Below are positions 11,301 to 23,300 of a DNA stretch of 64,000 nucleotides, piece by piece. Positions within the stretch are counted from its first letter, which is position 1. Every line of letters begins with the position of its first letter. Made by a program: the position numbers and the translations under genes. The notes under the pieces were generated by a model, which was not told the origin of the DNA, ran no database searches, and saw only the letters and a list, made by a program, of their open reading frames with translations. Source of the DNA: Tetmemena sp. SeJ-2015 (taxonomy: Eukaryota > Ciliophora > Spirotrichea > Sporadotrichida > Oxytrichidae). Location of the stretch: contig JAJKFJ010021433.1 of the NCBI GenBank assembly GCA_027382625.1, positions 1 through 64,000 of the forward strand. Direction: 5' to 3'.

Positions 11301-14300
11301 GGAATAGCAAAGATGAAGCGCTTCTTTGAAGGCAAGGGATTCGCGCACAAAGTAAAGCATATGGCAGCAGAGAAAAGGTATCAAGGATGCTCAGTGTTTA
11401 TAACATCTAACGACACCCCACTAAAGTACATGAGCAGCCTTGACTGAGAGGCATTTGAGGCAAGAGTGAAATTTGTAGAGATGCGGAGAGGCGAGAATTA
11501 TGTATAGCAAGCCTTTCCAATGGTAGCAGATCAGATAGCCGTATACTTTGAAGAGATAATGATCAGAGATGGACTAATTCAGCATAGAGTTGGACAAGAT
11601 GGAGATTGAATGACAGAAACCAACATTGAGGATCTTACTGAAATAGGATCTCATCATTTTCGATGAGAAAATAGCTCTAGGTAGTGAACTTCTCAGCACA
11701 ATGCAATGACTAATTAGTTTTTTAAATAATTATATATTCTCACTCTCTACTATATTTAAATTCCATCTGTCGCAGGATTAGAACTTTGGAACATTGGAAC
11801 ATTTTCCACGCCTTGATTAGTTTGCACTTTATCTACACTTGGCTAATTTTTAAAAACGATTTGATCACGCCCTAATACTCCAAAATGTTCCAAAGTTCCA
11901 ATGTTCCAAACTTAAAATGTGCCAATTAATTAATTGTAGATTAAAACCTTAATTAGTATATTTAATTAAATTCCACATTTCAAATAAATTTCTACGAGAA
12001 TAAGGTTAATCTACAACTGAAACAAATTCCAATCTACGCTATCAGCTCGCTCAGATTTACTCTTTAAACGTGTATTTAACTTTTGACTACCCCCCTGATT
12101 GTTAGAATATAAGTGAACAAGCAACTAAAATCTTAAGAAAGAGATCATTAACTTCAATTATTTTTAATATAAAGTTCTGCATATCTCTATATTTAACTGC
12201 AAGAGTGTGACGATAAGCTAGACTAAAAATATTGCAGCAGTATTTGAGACGAATGAAATCAGATACGTATACACCGCTATCAGTTATCAAACTGGCTAAG
12301 TTTTAAAAGCTGTTATAATGGGCACAGAAGTAACTTATCAAAGATTATAGGGCATGAAAATATAATTTCTCTTTAAATAACCGATTCAGGTCCAATCTAC
12401 TTGATTTTTGAGCAACTCCATTTAATTTAATGGAATTTATTTATTGTTTATGAATCCACACATCAAATAAGAAAGTGACCTAAATTGCCAGATTTACTCC
12501 GGACTTTGGTGAGCTAGTTTAAGTCTTGGAATTTAACTAGGGCTATTCTACTACTTTTATAACTCTGACTGTTTTAAATGTTGAGATCACCGCGCGAATG
12601 GTAAGTTTAAATTATGACAATATAATTTACTTTAACGTATGCAGCAGGTGTTTAGACAACTGCTACAAGTTCAAACCTTTTCCTTGTGAATTTTATTTGA
12701 AATTGACTAGACCAGCTGGAGTTTTTCTCTAATTCAAGCAGTATGGGAGTTTGACTGGAAACACTGCCAAAGAAACGATTCCTTAGTTGATGGTCTTAGA
12801 TCCTACTTAAACTTATCTAATAGGTTGTCTCATAAAATACTTAATAAAATTATTTTTTAGTCTAGCAGCTGGTGGATTAAGCACAAATAGTGTAAATATT
12901 TGCGATAATATTGTTTTTAAAATAGCTAGCTTGGGTTCTTCTTTTTCCACTTTATTTTTTTTACCTTTCGTCTAATTCTATGTCTGACTACTAACTCTTT
13001 GATGGAACAAATAAGTTAATATTTATAACTTACAATAAACCATAATTAACAAATGGAGAAACCTTCCAATGCGCTGGAATTGGATTCTCAGCTACTCATA
13101 AATAGTTTCTATACACTAACAAGAATCTAAATGTCCCTCTCTTTATATTTTAAATAATCTCTTGATTTCATTATCGATATTCACGAGCCTACCTTTAAAT
13201 TATTCGAATTTTTTTAAAATCTTTTTTGACCTTTTTCAGTTCCGGGTCAGACCAAAGACACTCGCGACTTCTATAATATATACGCGATTCCTGGCTACTC
13301 TATTAGATTCACACAGTTCAAACTATTATTCTTTTAAAATTATTTTAAAACAAGCAGCTCGTACTGATGGCTCTCTAAAATACTTCTACACTGGTTATAT
13401 TGTAGCAATATCTAAAAATCTGGGTCTGCTCACATATCACACCGCAGATGAGTTCGAATGCTTTATTTAAAAGTTAATAAGCTTTTCTTTGTTAGCAGTT
13501 TCAGTGTACATAACAGGTGGGACTCTCTAAGTAATTGATACTTTAAAATTCTTATAAAATCTCTATTTAATAATTAATATAAAAGCAAATGCTTTATCTT
13601 ATTAAATACAACAGTAGTCTCGAGTACTGTAAGCACAACTCCAATTTACAATTCAGTGATACAGCCAACAGAGGTTTCAATAGGCGTGAACAGTAATGTC
13701 GATTTGAGATCTACTCAAACTTTCTACTTCTTAAATTATTCTATTTTAAAAGATATTCTCATCTCCATTAAATGAATGCTCTGTTTAAGGCTTACTCAAA
13801 ATAACATAGATATTTAATTTTTTAACGAGCTCCCAGAATTCTTTACTTTCAAAATCTAATGTGTATAGTTGCACCTTAAATTTTTTATCACGACTTCATT
13901 TTCTTGCTTAATTGAGGTTGCCTAATTTTAAATGAATATTAGGATTACTATTAAACTTTAAACTTTATAAACTATTTATATTTTATGAGTATTTAAAGCT
14001 ACACAATGAATTTCAAGATTGTTGATGCAATATCAATTTATGAACTCAGAATAATAATTTCTATCTTTTAGAGTAGTTTTCTCGTATGTTGATATAAACA
14101 CGAAGGCCCCCTATTTTAAAACCCCGCCTCAAAATTAAAAGACCATGCAAGGTGTGGCTCTCGAATATACTTTACCAGAAATAATCGATGACCAAGGAGA
14201 AGCCTATATTATTTATTTCGTAACAGTAGAATTCGATCCCATATCCTCCCAATTTTCCAAATTTGATGGTACCTCAACCATTGTCTTCAATCTATTAAAA

Positions 14301-16650
14301 TATTGTCCTTTAAATTAATTTTAATCCTACTGACTCTACAAACCCAAGTGGGAAAGGTACTTTTATGATAAAGATAAAACTTTCTAAAAAATCCACTCCC
14401 GATATCTAAAACAGTTATTCTTTCTCCTTGGAGGTAATAGAATTCGACAAAGAAGAAGAACAAAAGTATATCGTCCAAAGTAAAAAGGCTTAAGCGAAAA
14501 TTTAGGCTAAAATTTAGAAAGTAACTTCTGGATAAATGACAATATAATTTGAAAAAGATATGCTCATACCTCAAAATTACTCAAGTTATCTTAATTAATC
14601 CCTCAAAATTCAAGTCAAAATTGAGGGAAAATTTGTCATAGTTTAGTATCAGATTACAAGTTTCCAGAGCAACTCAAAAAATTTAATTTTTTTGAAAGTA
14701 ACTGCTTATAATAAACTTTACTTTGGACAACTGGCTTCATAAATATCATAAAGTCAGTTAGACTCAATTTATGTAACGTTCAACAAATCAGAAACCTATT
14801 TTGATTCCAATGTAGACTCAAAGATTTAATTGAATTATCAACTAACAAAAGTTATACCTGCATAAGTATCATCAGATGAATACTCTGTTTCAAATTCAGT
14901 GGTAATGGCAGTAAAAGTAACCATGAGCACAATATTCGGAGTTAGCGCATCCCTAAATATATTTCTGTAAGATTCTACTACGTGCTCATTTTCTTTAGGA
15001 GTCTAGGAGCTTAAATACTCTGGGGCATGATAGAAGGATTCTAACTAATTATCATCTTCCTATGATGTCTATTTTCTACCCTCGAAAACTCTTACTTTTT
15101 TTCGCTCCTTAATTAAAAATCATAATGACATAGCACAGATGAACTTAATGCCTAAATCCCTTTTTTCAAATTTCTTAATGACCTCATTTAAATTATGTTA
15201 CCAGTAGCTGAATGAAATCTTTGACTTTGACTCACTCTCTTATGAGCCATTAAATCCATTCTTTGATTTTATGAACTACAGCTCAACTAATTTAATCCAG
15301 AATCTTGGACTTATGTTCTACATGATTTTTATAAACTTTATGCTCTCTGCTTTTGCTTTGCTAATTTAGCTTTTTGGATTTTCAAAACGCAAGTAAGTAT
15401 TCTAAATTCTTAATGATATTGAAGCAAAATTTTGAAAGTGATTCACGATAAGTGCATATACAATTAAATGCTCAGATTCATAGCAGAGGGTTAATTGGAG
15501 CTTTCAATTTGCGCACTCATTAACTTCTTTGATGTAAGACTTAACTACTTCTCTAATTACTATAGATGAGAACTGAGTACAGCGGTGATCTGATGTCCTC
15601 TTTCATTTCTTTAACAATTATTTTTTTAATGGCTATCTTCACTTTTGCAATGCCTTTTCTATCTCTTTACATCTTGAAGTTGCTAAAAATTAAAAATCTG
15701 CAAATTTTAAAGTTTAAAAGATCATGGGAAAAAAAGATAAAAAAATCCTTGGGGGAATAGATGGAATTCTTATTAAAAACACAAGGCAAAGCAAGACAGG
15801 ATCCAAAAATTAATATTTGTTTTGTATTCTTGGGTGCGAAGGTTACTTTTCTCTATCATTATGATTATTAATTTAATGATAGCGTTTCAAGATAGTCCTT
15901 AAATATGCTTGCTGCTCCACATTTAAACTAGTGTATTCATGATGGTGATGGTGAATCTGTTTCACCCTTATGAGAGTAGAGAATTCGAAAAAATCTGTTT
16001 AATAAACGAATCAGTATTTTTGATGATTTGCTATTCTTTCATTCCCTTCTTATTAAAATATTAGCATTAAATAATTATTGCTTAGTAGCTTAGATATTGA
16101 TTTGAAAACAAGCCTGGGTTTTATCCCTATCGCTTTTGTGATGTTTTACTTGCTTTTGAATACTTTGCTTGTTATAAAAGATACCTCATAAAGTTTATTG
16201 GCATATCTTAAATCGAAAATGAAGCGTAAACATCTTTAATGCCATAATTTAAATAATTTAAAATATTCATATGGAGCACAACTAATTTAAGGGACTTCAC
16301 TTAAACTATTATAACGAAGACGACCTAGAGGTAATTAATACGCCTTAAGGATAATAAGATACTCATGTGAATTGGGACATGAGGGATTCCTTAGAACAGA
16401 CTTAGAAAGTTAATGCCAAGTTTAAAAAGAGAAGTAAAGCTTTAGACTTTGCTTAGTAACCTCAGAAAACTGTGGAAAGTAATTATTAAATATAAAATTA
16501 ATTTTTATTTTTACCCAAACAGTAAGATTATTCTTTTTCTTCGACAAGTGAGAGATTCAATTTTAATCGATAAGGAACTTTAGACTTTAAGAATTAGAAT
16601 CACAAAAATTATTAGCATAAAATTATAATAATAAAAGTATAAATTTGAAT
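8397..16650 (+). CDS. Large cadherin/Ig-like surface protein with multi-pass C-terminus, copy 2 (IES-interrupted, probably decaying)
   Basis: Paralogue of the gene at 119-6700. Coding pieces: 8397-8525, about 8830-9330 (an ectodomain beta-strand frame with TIFTSDSSFKNKIVKVVV), pieces after the Rep element from about 12110, 13608-14880 (EYTLPEIIDD; GTFMIKIKLSKKSTPDI) and the membrane part 14880-16190. The Q/N/K-rich tail ends near 16650. Introns of 32 nt lie at 14967-14998 and 15534-15565, and a 13-bp IES at 15110-15122. Compared with copy 1 it lacks one base in ...FQLIIxxLPMMS (about 15055) and shows several indels at 15765-15815. A TGA replaces a sense codon near 13780. It may be a pseudogene, or some slips may be unrecognised IESs or assembly errors. 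Confidence 0.55.
9331..9746. other. AT-rich insert beside the Rep element, no supported gene
   Basis: Long A and T runs (9330-9370) followed by low-complexity sequence up to the TA at 9745-9746. A 106-codon minus-strand frame exists, but it has no recognisable domain and its composition is that of the region. Confidence 0.4.
9747..10131. repeat. Left terminal inverted repeat of the Rep element
   Basis: Contains internal short repeats around GGAACATTGGAAC / GTTCCAATGTTCC (about 9950-10070), which can form a smaller hairpin inside the arm. Confidence 0.85.
10193..11609 (+). pseudogene. Rep-like protein with superfamily 3 helicase core, frame-broken
   Basis: With TAA/TAG read as Gln, the frame runs from ATG 10193 to TGA 11108-11110 (305 codons). 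The helicase continues in a second frame with Walker A GMAGTGKSS (11131-11157), then in a third frame with Walker B TLIILDE (about 11250-11270) and a sensor/motif C block ITSND (about 11400-11414). This order and spacing fit SF3 helicases of Rep proteins. The third frame has an internal TGA at 11445-11447. The N-terminal 120 residues sit where a HUH nuclease would be, but no convincing His-hydrophobic-His motif is visible, so a nuclease is not claimed. Two frame changes and a TGA indicate an inactive copy. It is almost certainly a selfish-element gene, not a host gene. Confidence 0.7.
10454..10476 (+). repeat. (AAAGT)n microsatellite
   Basis: Four to five tandem AAAGT-like units inside the Rep frame. 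Slippage here could add to the gene's instability. Confidence 0.6.
11723..12107. repeat. Right terminal inverted repeat of the Rep element
   Basis: Reverse complement of 9747-10131. It ends ...GATTGTTAGAA followed by TA. Confidence 0.85.
15110..15122 (+). other. 13-bp IES, pointer TAAT
   Basis: TAAT at 15110-15113 recurs at 15123-15126. Excision gives LLNDIAQMNL, the same product as the copy 1 IES at 4823-4836, but with a different pointer and IES body. Confidence 0.7.
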
Positions 16651-17731
16651 TTCCACTAATAAGTAAATTGTTTCTTAAGTTAAAAGACTCTCTGAATATA
16701 TTAAATTCCTGTTAAATGAATAGTATGAATAATTTGAATTGTAATTTAATTAAATTATTTTTTTTGCAAACTGCAAAAAATATCCATGCTAAATTATTGT
16801 TCGATTAATAACAAAGTTAAAAGAGAAGAAAAAGCTACAGGAAGGAAGAAGGTTTATAAATAGATAATTTCTCTAAAGATATAACCATTAATTATGACGT
16901 AGAGGATTTATGAAACAAATTTATTATCATTCTTATTCCTTTAATTTATTTTTATCTTTGAGTAAAAAAGTTTATAAAAATTCCTTTTTAAAATAAATTA
17001 ATCTTTTTTCTTTAGGGTTTTAATATAAATAAAAAAATAATTAAACCTTATTTAAGGATTTTAAAAACTTTTCAAAAAAGTTTACGAAAAAAATTATATT
17101 TTTTAAAAATAAAAAATGGGAAATTAAAGAAAAAATAAAGAGGATAAAAAAATAAAAATCTCAAAGGGTATCTTTAAAATCGAAAGATAAGTTGTCATGA
17201 ACATATAAAAAAAATTAATTTTTTGCAGAAATTCTCTTAAATTAGATGCTTTTAAGTCAAAGAGTTATAACTCAAATAAAGTTAGAATGAATTTTTCCCT
17301 CTGAAGAAATATAATTTACGAATAAGGTCTTTTATAAAAATAAAGATTGAAAACAATAATTTATTGTCAAAATCCCATCCATTTTATAAATGTAGCCTCA
17401 CAAAAGTAATTTACTTAGCTTATTTTTATTTTCCAATTCTTTAAATAATTTGCCTTTATTTCAAAAACGAAGCTCATTAGAATCGGTAAATCATCGATAA
17501 CCTAAACCAAGCAATAGAATCTTCAAATTTAATAAAAACATAAAGGCTACTTAAGACAAAAAAAAAACTATGTAATATTTGAGTTTTAATATTATGTAGG
17601 ACATTTTATAATTTATGCTTTGGCTCAACAATTTATTTTAACTAAGAATATGCAGTCAACTTATAGAAATCAAAATATTTATTTATGATCGAATAATTTT
17701 TAGTGATCATAGAGTTTAATTCTGAAACATA
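16651..17731. other. AT-rich intergenic region
   Basis: About 1.1 kb with no supported gene, repeat or RNA. It separates the repeat-rich left part from the gene-dense right part. Confidence 0.55.
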
Positions 17732-19646
17732 TCATTATTTATTCCTTTTATGGAAAAATTTAGAAGCAGATGGCCTCTCATTTGATAGAGACGCCTAACT
17801 TCTTTAACCTTTATTTAACATTAAACATAGAAAGATATTTTGATTATGCTCATCTTAATTCTCTATCAAGATTTTCCTACTTGTATAGAAGCCTGGCTTT
17901 CCTTAATTACCAGCCTAATAAACCAAAGTTTCTATGTACTTATTTTCCTGCTTTTTCTTTCTCTCTACCTTATTAAACACCAGTTTTTGCTTGAACTCTT
18001 ATATCTTCTTAAGTTTTTCATAGATCTCCTTCCTTTTCTCTTTTTAGTAGACTTCGTTATCCTATCGTATTCGCTCTACCTCCTTGTCAAGCTACTTGTC
18101 AATTAAATCTCTGGCAGTTCCCTCAAACTTATTGTGACCACTCACATACATTGCCTACACTTCTGAATTCATCTTTGAAAGCATGATTCGCTCCATCTAT
18201 GTATTCACGAAATTTGATAAGCGTTTTAGTCTCTTCTACTGTTACTGTTTCTCCATCATTTGCTGATACTTTTGCTGCTTCTTAGATCCAATGCTAAATT
18301 TGAGTTCCCCATTTGGATCCACTTCAAACTACTTTTTGGCAGCGTTAGGTTTGTCTTACTCCACTGAGTTTATTGAGAAGGCTACTTCTTCTCCCAGGTT
18401 TAGATCATCAATAGCTAGGAGGTACTTATTCTTATGTGTGTACTTCTTTTTCTAGTTTCTTGGATCCTACTCTTACCCATCTCCTCCCCTTAGGCATCAT
18501 TCTTCCTTGAAAATATAGCCTAATTAAGTTACTTCAGATCAACCTCTTCTTCTTAAATGCGATAATCTTGGTGTTGACCAGTCCTCTGAGAAAGCTGTTC
18601 TCTCCTCTTCTTAAACAAATTTTCGTTTATGTTGCTCTTTGTCTAATCCTTAAGATTTGTTATATCTGACCTCAGCTTCTCAAGCTCAAGGAAATGGATC
18701 TTTATATCGGAGGGCATGCTTTCTGCTTGTTAGCTTAAGAAGAGCTAACTTCTAGAGGTGTTATGGGATTTTTAAGAAGTATTATGACCTCTGCCTGTAT
18801 CCTATTAACAACTTGTGAAGGCTTACCAAGGTAGTTTCTGCTCTCTATTTATTTTTTAAGGAGGACATTTAGAGACTTATAGTTCTTAAGTGTACGTTCC
18901 TAGGGTAGAATATCCTCAGGAATTTCGAGTGTTCTTTTCTAATCCTCATTTATTAGAAAATCAACCATTTTTCTTTAAGTTATCTTCGAGAAAGGCTTCC
19001 TTACAAAGTAGTTGGAAAAGCTCTAGTTTGAAACTGTAGAAGGAACATTTGAGAATGTGCTCTTCTAGAGGTTTAACTAAGAGTCTTGCAACTTGAAGAG
19101 CTAAGATTAACTATTCAGAGTATTCTAAAGTGAATCTGCTCTTGATTTGAGGGGTACCTAGGTTTATCTTATCTTGACTGCTAATTCCTACTTTATCATA
19201 TCATCCTGCAGATATATTCTTGGTTTTACAATTTCACTCTTTAAATCTTGGCCACTTTCTATTTAAGCCACTTGTCTTTTTTAAATGGGATAACTTTATG
19301 ATTAGATAGAGGCTTCCCTATAAGAATTTTTATTGCTAGATTGAAATGTTGTTTAAGCTCTATGTTTATCTTCAGATTTGAGAATCTGCTCTAAATCTAT
19401 ATTTAGCCTTTACCTGGTCTGACCTGACCCGTAATAGTCTTCATTTAATGGACAGAGCTTCTCATTTAGCTCCTTCTTTCTATCTTGCTGGTTATTCTTC
19501 TTAGCTGAAATATCTTACAAATTAGTTTTACCTTCTTGGGTGTTTCTATCTGCAAGTAATCTTTACGATGCAATGAGATTAAGACGGCTTGAATTATTAA
19601 GGACTGCGATACTTGACTAGCTTTGAGACCTTGGAATACTCTCCAT
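17732..19646 (-). CDS. Coiled-coil protein, unknown function
   Basis: The minus-strand frame from ATG 19644-19646 to TGA 17732-17734 encodes roughly 630 residues rich in Q, K, E and S. A long charged helical C-terminal half includes KYLLAIDDLNLGEEVAF, DPNGELKFSIGSKKQQ and EKRKEIYEKLKKI. At least two frame changes behave like IESs; one near 18740 has repeated AGC triplets, and excision joins LEVS to QQAESMPSDI. An alternative ATG at 19701 is possible if another small IES lies between. No family was recognised; a cytoskeletal or ciliary role is only a guess. It is divergent from the gene starting at 20336. Confidence 0.6.
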
Positions 19647-20335
19647 CAATGATTGAGGAAATAATTTTTTGGGTAAGCTAGTTAAGCGGTGGTCTCTTCA
19701 TTTTAACTGTGTAAATTCTTCTAATTCAGTTGAGAGTCTATCCATTAGCAGAACAAATGATTGTTTATTTCTACTTTGATTTATTAAGGAGATCTGTCGA
19801 AAAAATACTTAACCAAATATACACTAAACCTATGCCAATAAAATGTATGCAAAATACTTCTGTGTCTTGCTTCCATTCTTAGAGGGCAGATCAAGTAACT
19901 TCGAGAATTAAGATTGAGACGAGGTCCTTTAAAATCTGGAATCGAGGTTGTAAGGACTTTATTTATTTACTTGGCTGTGTTGTAAGAGATTCATTGATAT
20001 AACTTCTTTTATTAATTATTATCTTCATTTATTATGCTTATTTTTATTTTGTACTCTTAAATGTACTACAACCAAGATCTGATGAACGAGATAATGTAGT
20101 TATTTAATCTTACATATTTATTGTAAAGTGCGTATTTCTAAAATTAATTGAATATCAATTGCAGATATTAATTCAAGCTTTGGTAGGATTCTGGAATAAT
20201 GAATTTATAATGTGCAAATTTGATTAGCTTAGTTTAATAGTTGCCTCTTATCTTGTAAAGTCTACTATACTTCTATAATTAATTTTCGATCTTACTAAAA
20301 CCATTTCTCATGGATTTTAATAGTTTATATATTTT
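19647..20335. other. Divergent intergenic region
   Basis: About 690 bp between two genes transcribed away from each other. It is AT-rich with no ORF of coding character and presumably holds both promoters. Confidence 0.4.
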
Positions 20336-23300
20336 ATGGACGATTTACAAAAGAACTCTTAAGTAGTTGCAGCTTCAACTACTCATTCGGAATAGCAGGC
20401 ATAGAATCAAACCTAAGCAACAGCAGCTTAGATTCTTTAGAATACTGCAACAAACTCCGCCAACTACTATCATCAGGGGCAAGGCACAGTATCTTAAACA
20501 GCTTATTAAACGCTGAGCGGGCAAGGTGCTCATTCCTCCTACGCTCATTTATATCAGCAATAAGCCAGCAGCACTTAGCAGCAACAGCAAACTTATTAAC
20601 ACAGTAATTCTGCTGCTGGTTACTTGACACAAGGAAACTCTGGAGGAAATATCTACAGTTACTATCAAAGTGCAGCTGCTCTTCAGCAACATCAGATTTA
20701 GCAGCAGTATCTGGCTTAGCTTGGTGACCCAACTGCCATCTAGGCTATAAGACAGTAAATGTGTAGATTTGTAGAATATAATTTTGATATCACCCATTAT
20801 GAGTTTAGCAGTAAATTCTGCAGTAGCAGCTATAAGACCCAAACTATGCCATCCAAGCATATAATAAATGTGTCTAGAATAACTATATGAATAAAATTTT
20901 AGTTCTACTTGCAGCAACTAAACTAGGCCTCAGGCTAGTAGTTAATGGGATAAGCTTAGCTTCAGTCTATGCTGGCTATGGTCGATGATCAGAATAAGGG
21001 AGATGATATAACTCTAACCAACTTGGAAGATGACATTAACATAGATCTTGGGAAAGAGCTAGCGACTTAGTGTGATATACAAGATGAAGATGGCACAATC
21101 GTGAGATAACAAGATGAAGAGGGGAAGGATGGAACAGCAAATGAAAATAAGCCTTAGAATACAGAGGATATAAACCAGAATACAGCAAATCAAAACTCGC
21201 ATGTCAATAAATCTGATCTTAAGGCAAGCGCCAATCCAGCTAATCAACATTCCCTGCAATAAACTAGAATTTATATATAAATGAAAATTTATTAACTAGA
21301 TTCTAGGTTCCTATGAATGCAAGCTAAATGCTTGCTACCTCCAGTCATTAAATACAAGCACAAATTGAAAATGCTCACATCATTCAAAGCATTCTCTCAA
21401 GGCTAAAGGATGTTGAGTATGACAATTTCAGGATAGAGAAAAAGCTAAGTGAGTCTTTTAGCAGATCTTGGAGACTTGAGACTCTCTTCAACAACTATGT
21501 ATTCGGAGCAGTTGTCAGAGAAAAGTTTGAGCAATCAAAGTAAATCAAATGTGTTAACTTCGGATTATTAAAACTTAACTTTTAAGTTTACTATTGCTAG
21601 GGTGATGACGGAGTAGCTCCAAACTAAAGAGAAAGAGATAGGAGATCTTTCTATGTGCATTTTGTGGATTACCTAGGATCAAATGCTTTTAGAAGGATCT
21701 AAGACGCTATTGATATTGCCAAAGACAATGATAAAGTTGTTGTTTCAGCTGGAATCTATAATGAGAGTATAGTAATAGACAAGCAAATTATTCTGATTGC
21801 AAATGGGTACGTAGAGATTATAATTAATGAGAGGTAAGTTATAACTAATTTTTGTTTTAAGTCAAGTCTCTAAAATGTGGTTACTTGTGCTGCAGGGTCT
21901 GAGGGATGTTTGATAAAAGGATTCACGATAAGAAGATTGGATGGGTCTAAAATAGATCCAACAACTTGTGGAGTCAACACTATGGCTTCTAACACTGCTA
22001 ATGATGTGTCTCATAAGAGCGGAACGCATGTGTCTGAAAGGGATCTTCGAAATAACGAAGATAGAGATGACAGAAGTGACTGAAGAGACAGAAGTGAAAA
22101 AGGAGACAGAGATAGAAGTGATAGAGGAAGGGGTGATAAAGGAGGACGCAGAGGAGGCAGAGATAATGGAGACGATGATGATGAGAGGGGTGGGAGAGGA
22201 CCTAATGGAAGAGCTCTTGCTAATGAAAGTAAATTTGCTGTGTATGTAAAAGAAGGAAGAGCAACACTGGAGGAATGCGATTTACTGAGTGAGTGTGGAA
22301 CTGTTGTGTTTTGTAATCCTAGAACTCATACTAAGCTAGTTAGGAATGTTGTTTGTGGATCTATAGGATCAGGGGTGATGGTCACAGGAAAGGGAGCAAG
22401 AATCTTAGCTGAGGAGAACCACATATATGGAAGCACAGGTAAGTAGTTAAAGTGATTTATGAAATTTTAGGCTGTGGAATAGATGTAAGAACTCATGCTT
22501 CGTGCACGATCACTAAGAATAAAATTCACAACTGCGATAAATCTGGTATCTACATTTTGATGACTGGGGATGCACGCATTTTCAGGAATGAAATATGGGA
22601 GAACCATTTTTCAGGTATTGAAGTTACAAATGCAAAGAAGGTGGAGATTATCAATAACAAGATTTACCAAAACAAGAGAGCTGGTCTGTATTTTCACACA
22701 GAGTCGGATGTGTTTGTGGAGAACAACGAGATTATAGAGAACAAGAATGCAAATGTTATTATGAAGGAGAAGTCTATGGTGAAGATGATGCATAACTATA
22801 TTGGAAGGTCAGTGGGTTCAGGATTGGTTATCTTGACTGGGAGTAGCTGCTTCTTTGAGTAGAATATCATAAAGGGTTGCATGAATAATGGAATAGATCT
22901 GTGTAATGGAGATATATATGCTCGGAAGAATATAATTGTGGATAATGATAGAAGCGGTTTATACTGGTAATGGACATATTAAGGGATACTTTTAAATGAA
23001 CAAAATAGTTGCAAATAAGATGCAGCCTTGGAACAACGGGCTATGCAAATACATATTCGACTTAGATGGCAGACTTGGTGATCAAGTTCAGTCGAAGATT
23101 AATTATTTCTAGTTCTTATTTTTCATAAGATTAAAAACATAAGCAGAGAAAGATTTGTCATGTATAGGAACATTTTAAACTCCAATTCGCAAAATTTATT
23201 TAAATAGCAAGATTAATATTTTAATGCTTATAAATTTACTGATTTATAAACTAAATCTTTGGGAAATATATTCTTGAACTAAAATATTTAATTAGAGGAT

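Larger units (their letters stand above)
9747..12107. mobile_element. 2,361-bp Rep-encoding element with 385-bp terminal inverted repeats, TA target duplication
   Basis: The ends are TTCTAACAATCAGGGGGG and its exact complement. The two arms (9747-10131 and 11723-12107) match over 385 bp as read, and TA flanks both sides (9745-9746, 12108-12109). The 1.6-kb interior holds a decayed replication-initiator-like gene. It interrupts the surface-protein copy 2 and is absent from copy 1, so it is a germline insertion, presumably eliminated with the surrounding IES. Long inverted repeats plus a Rep/SF3 gene recall linear ssDNA replicons or Rep-type transposons. TA duplication is more typical of DDE transposons, so the class is unresolved. 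Confidence 0.8.

Noticed and set aside
10973..11350. 125-codon minus-strand frame inside the Rep element
   Set aside because: It lies antisense to the helicase motifs and has no recognisable features.
21836..21862. 27-nt GTAAGTT...TTAAG intron in the beta-helix gene
   Set aside because: The length is a multiple of three and the frame is open through it with plausible sequence, so removal is not needed.
22081..22083. TGA as a tryptophan or other sense codon
   Set aside because: This TGA and several others lie inside repeat-flanked removable segments, and many genes end at TGA. A stop meaning explains the data better.
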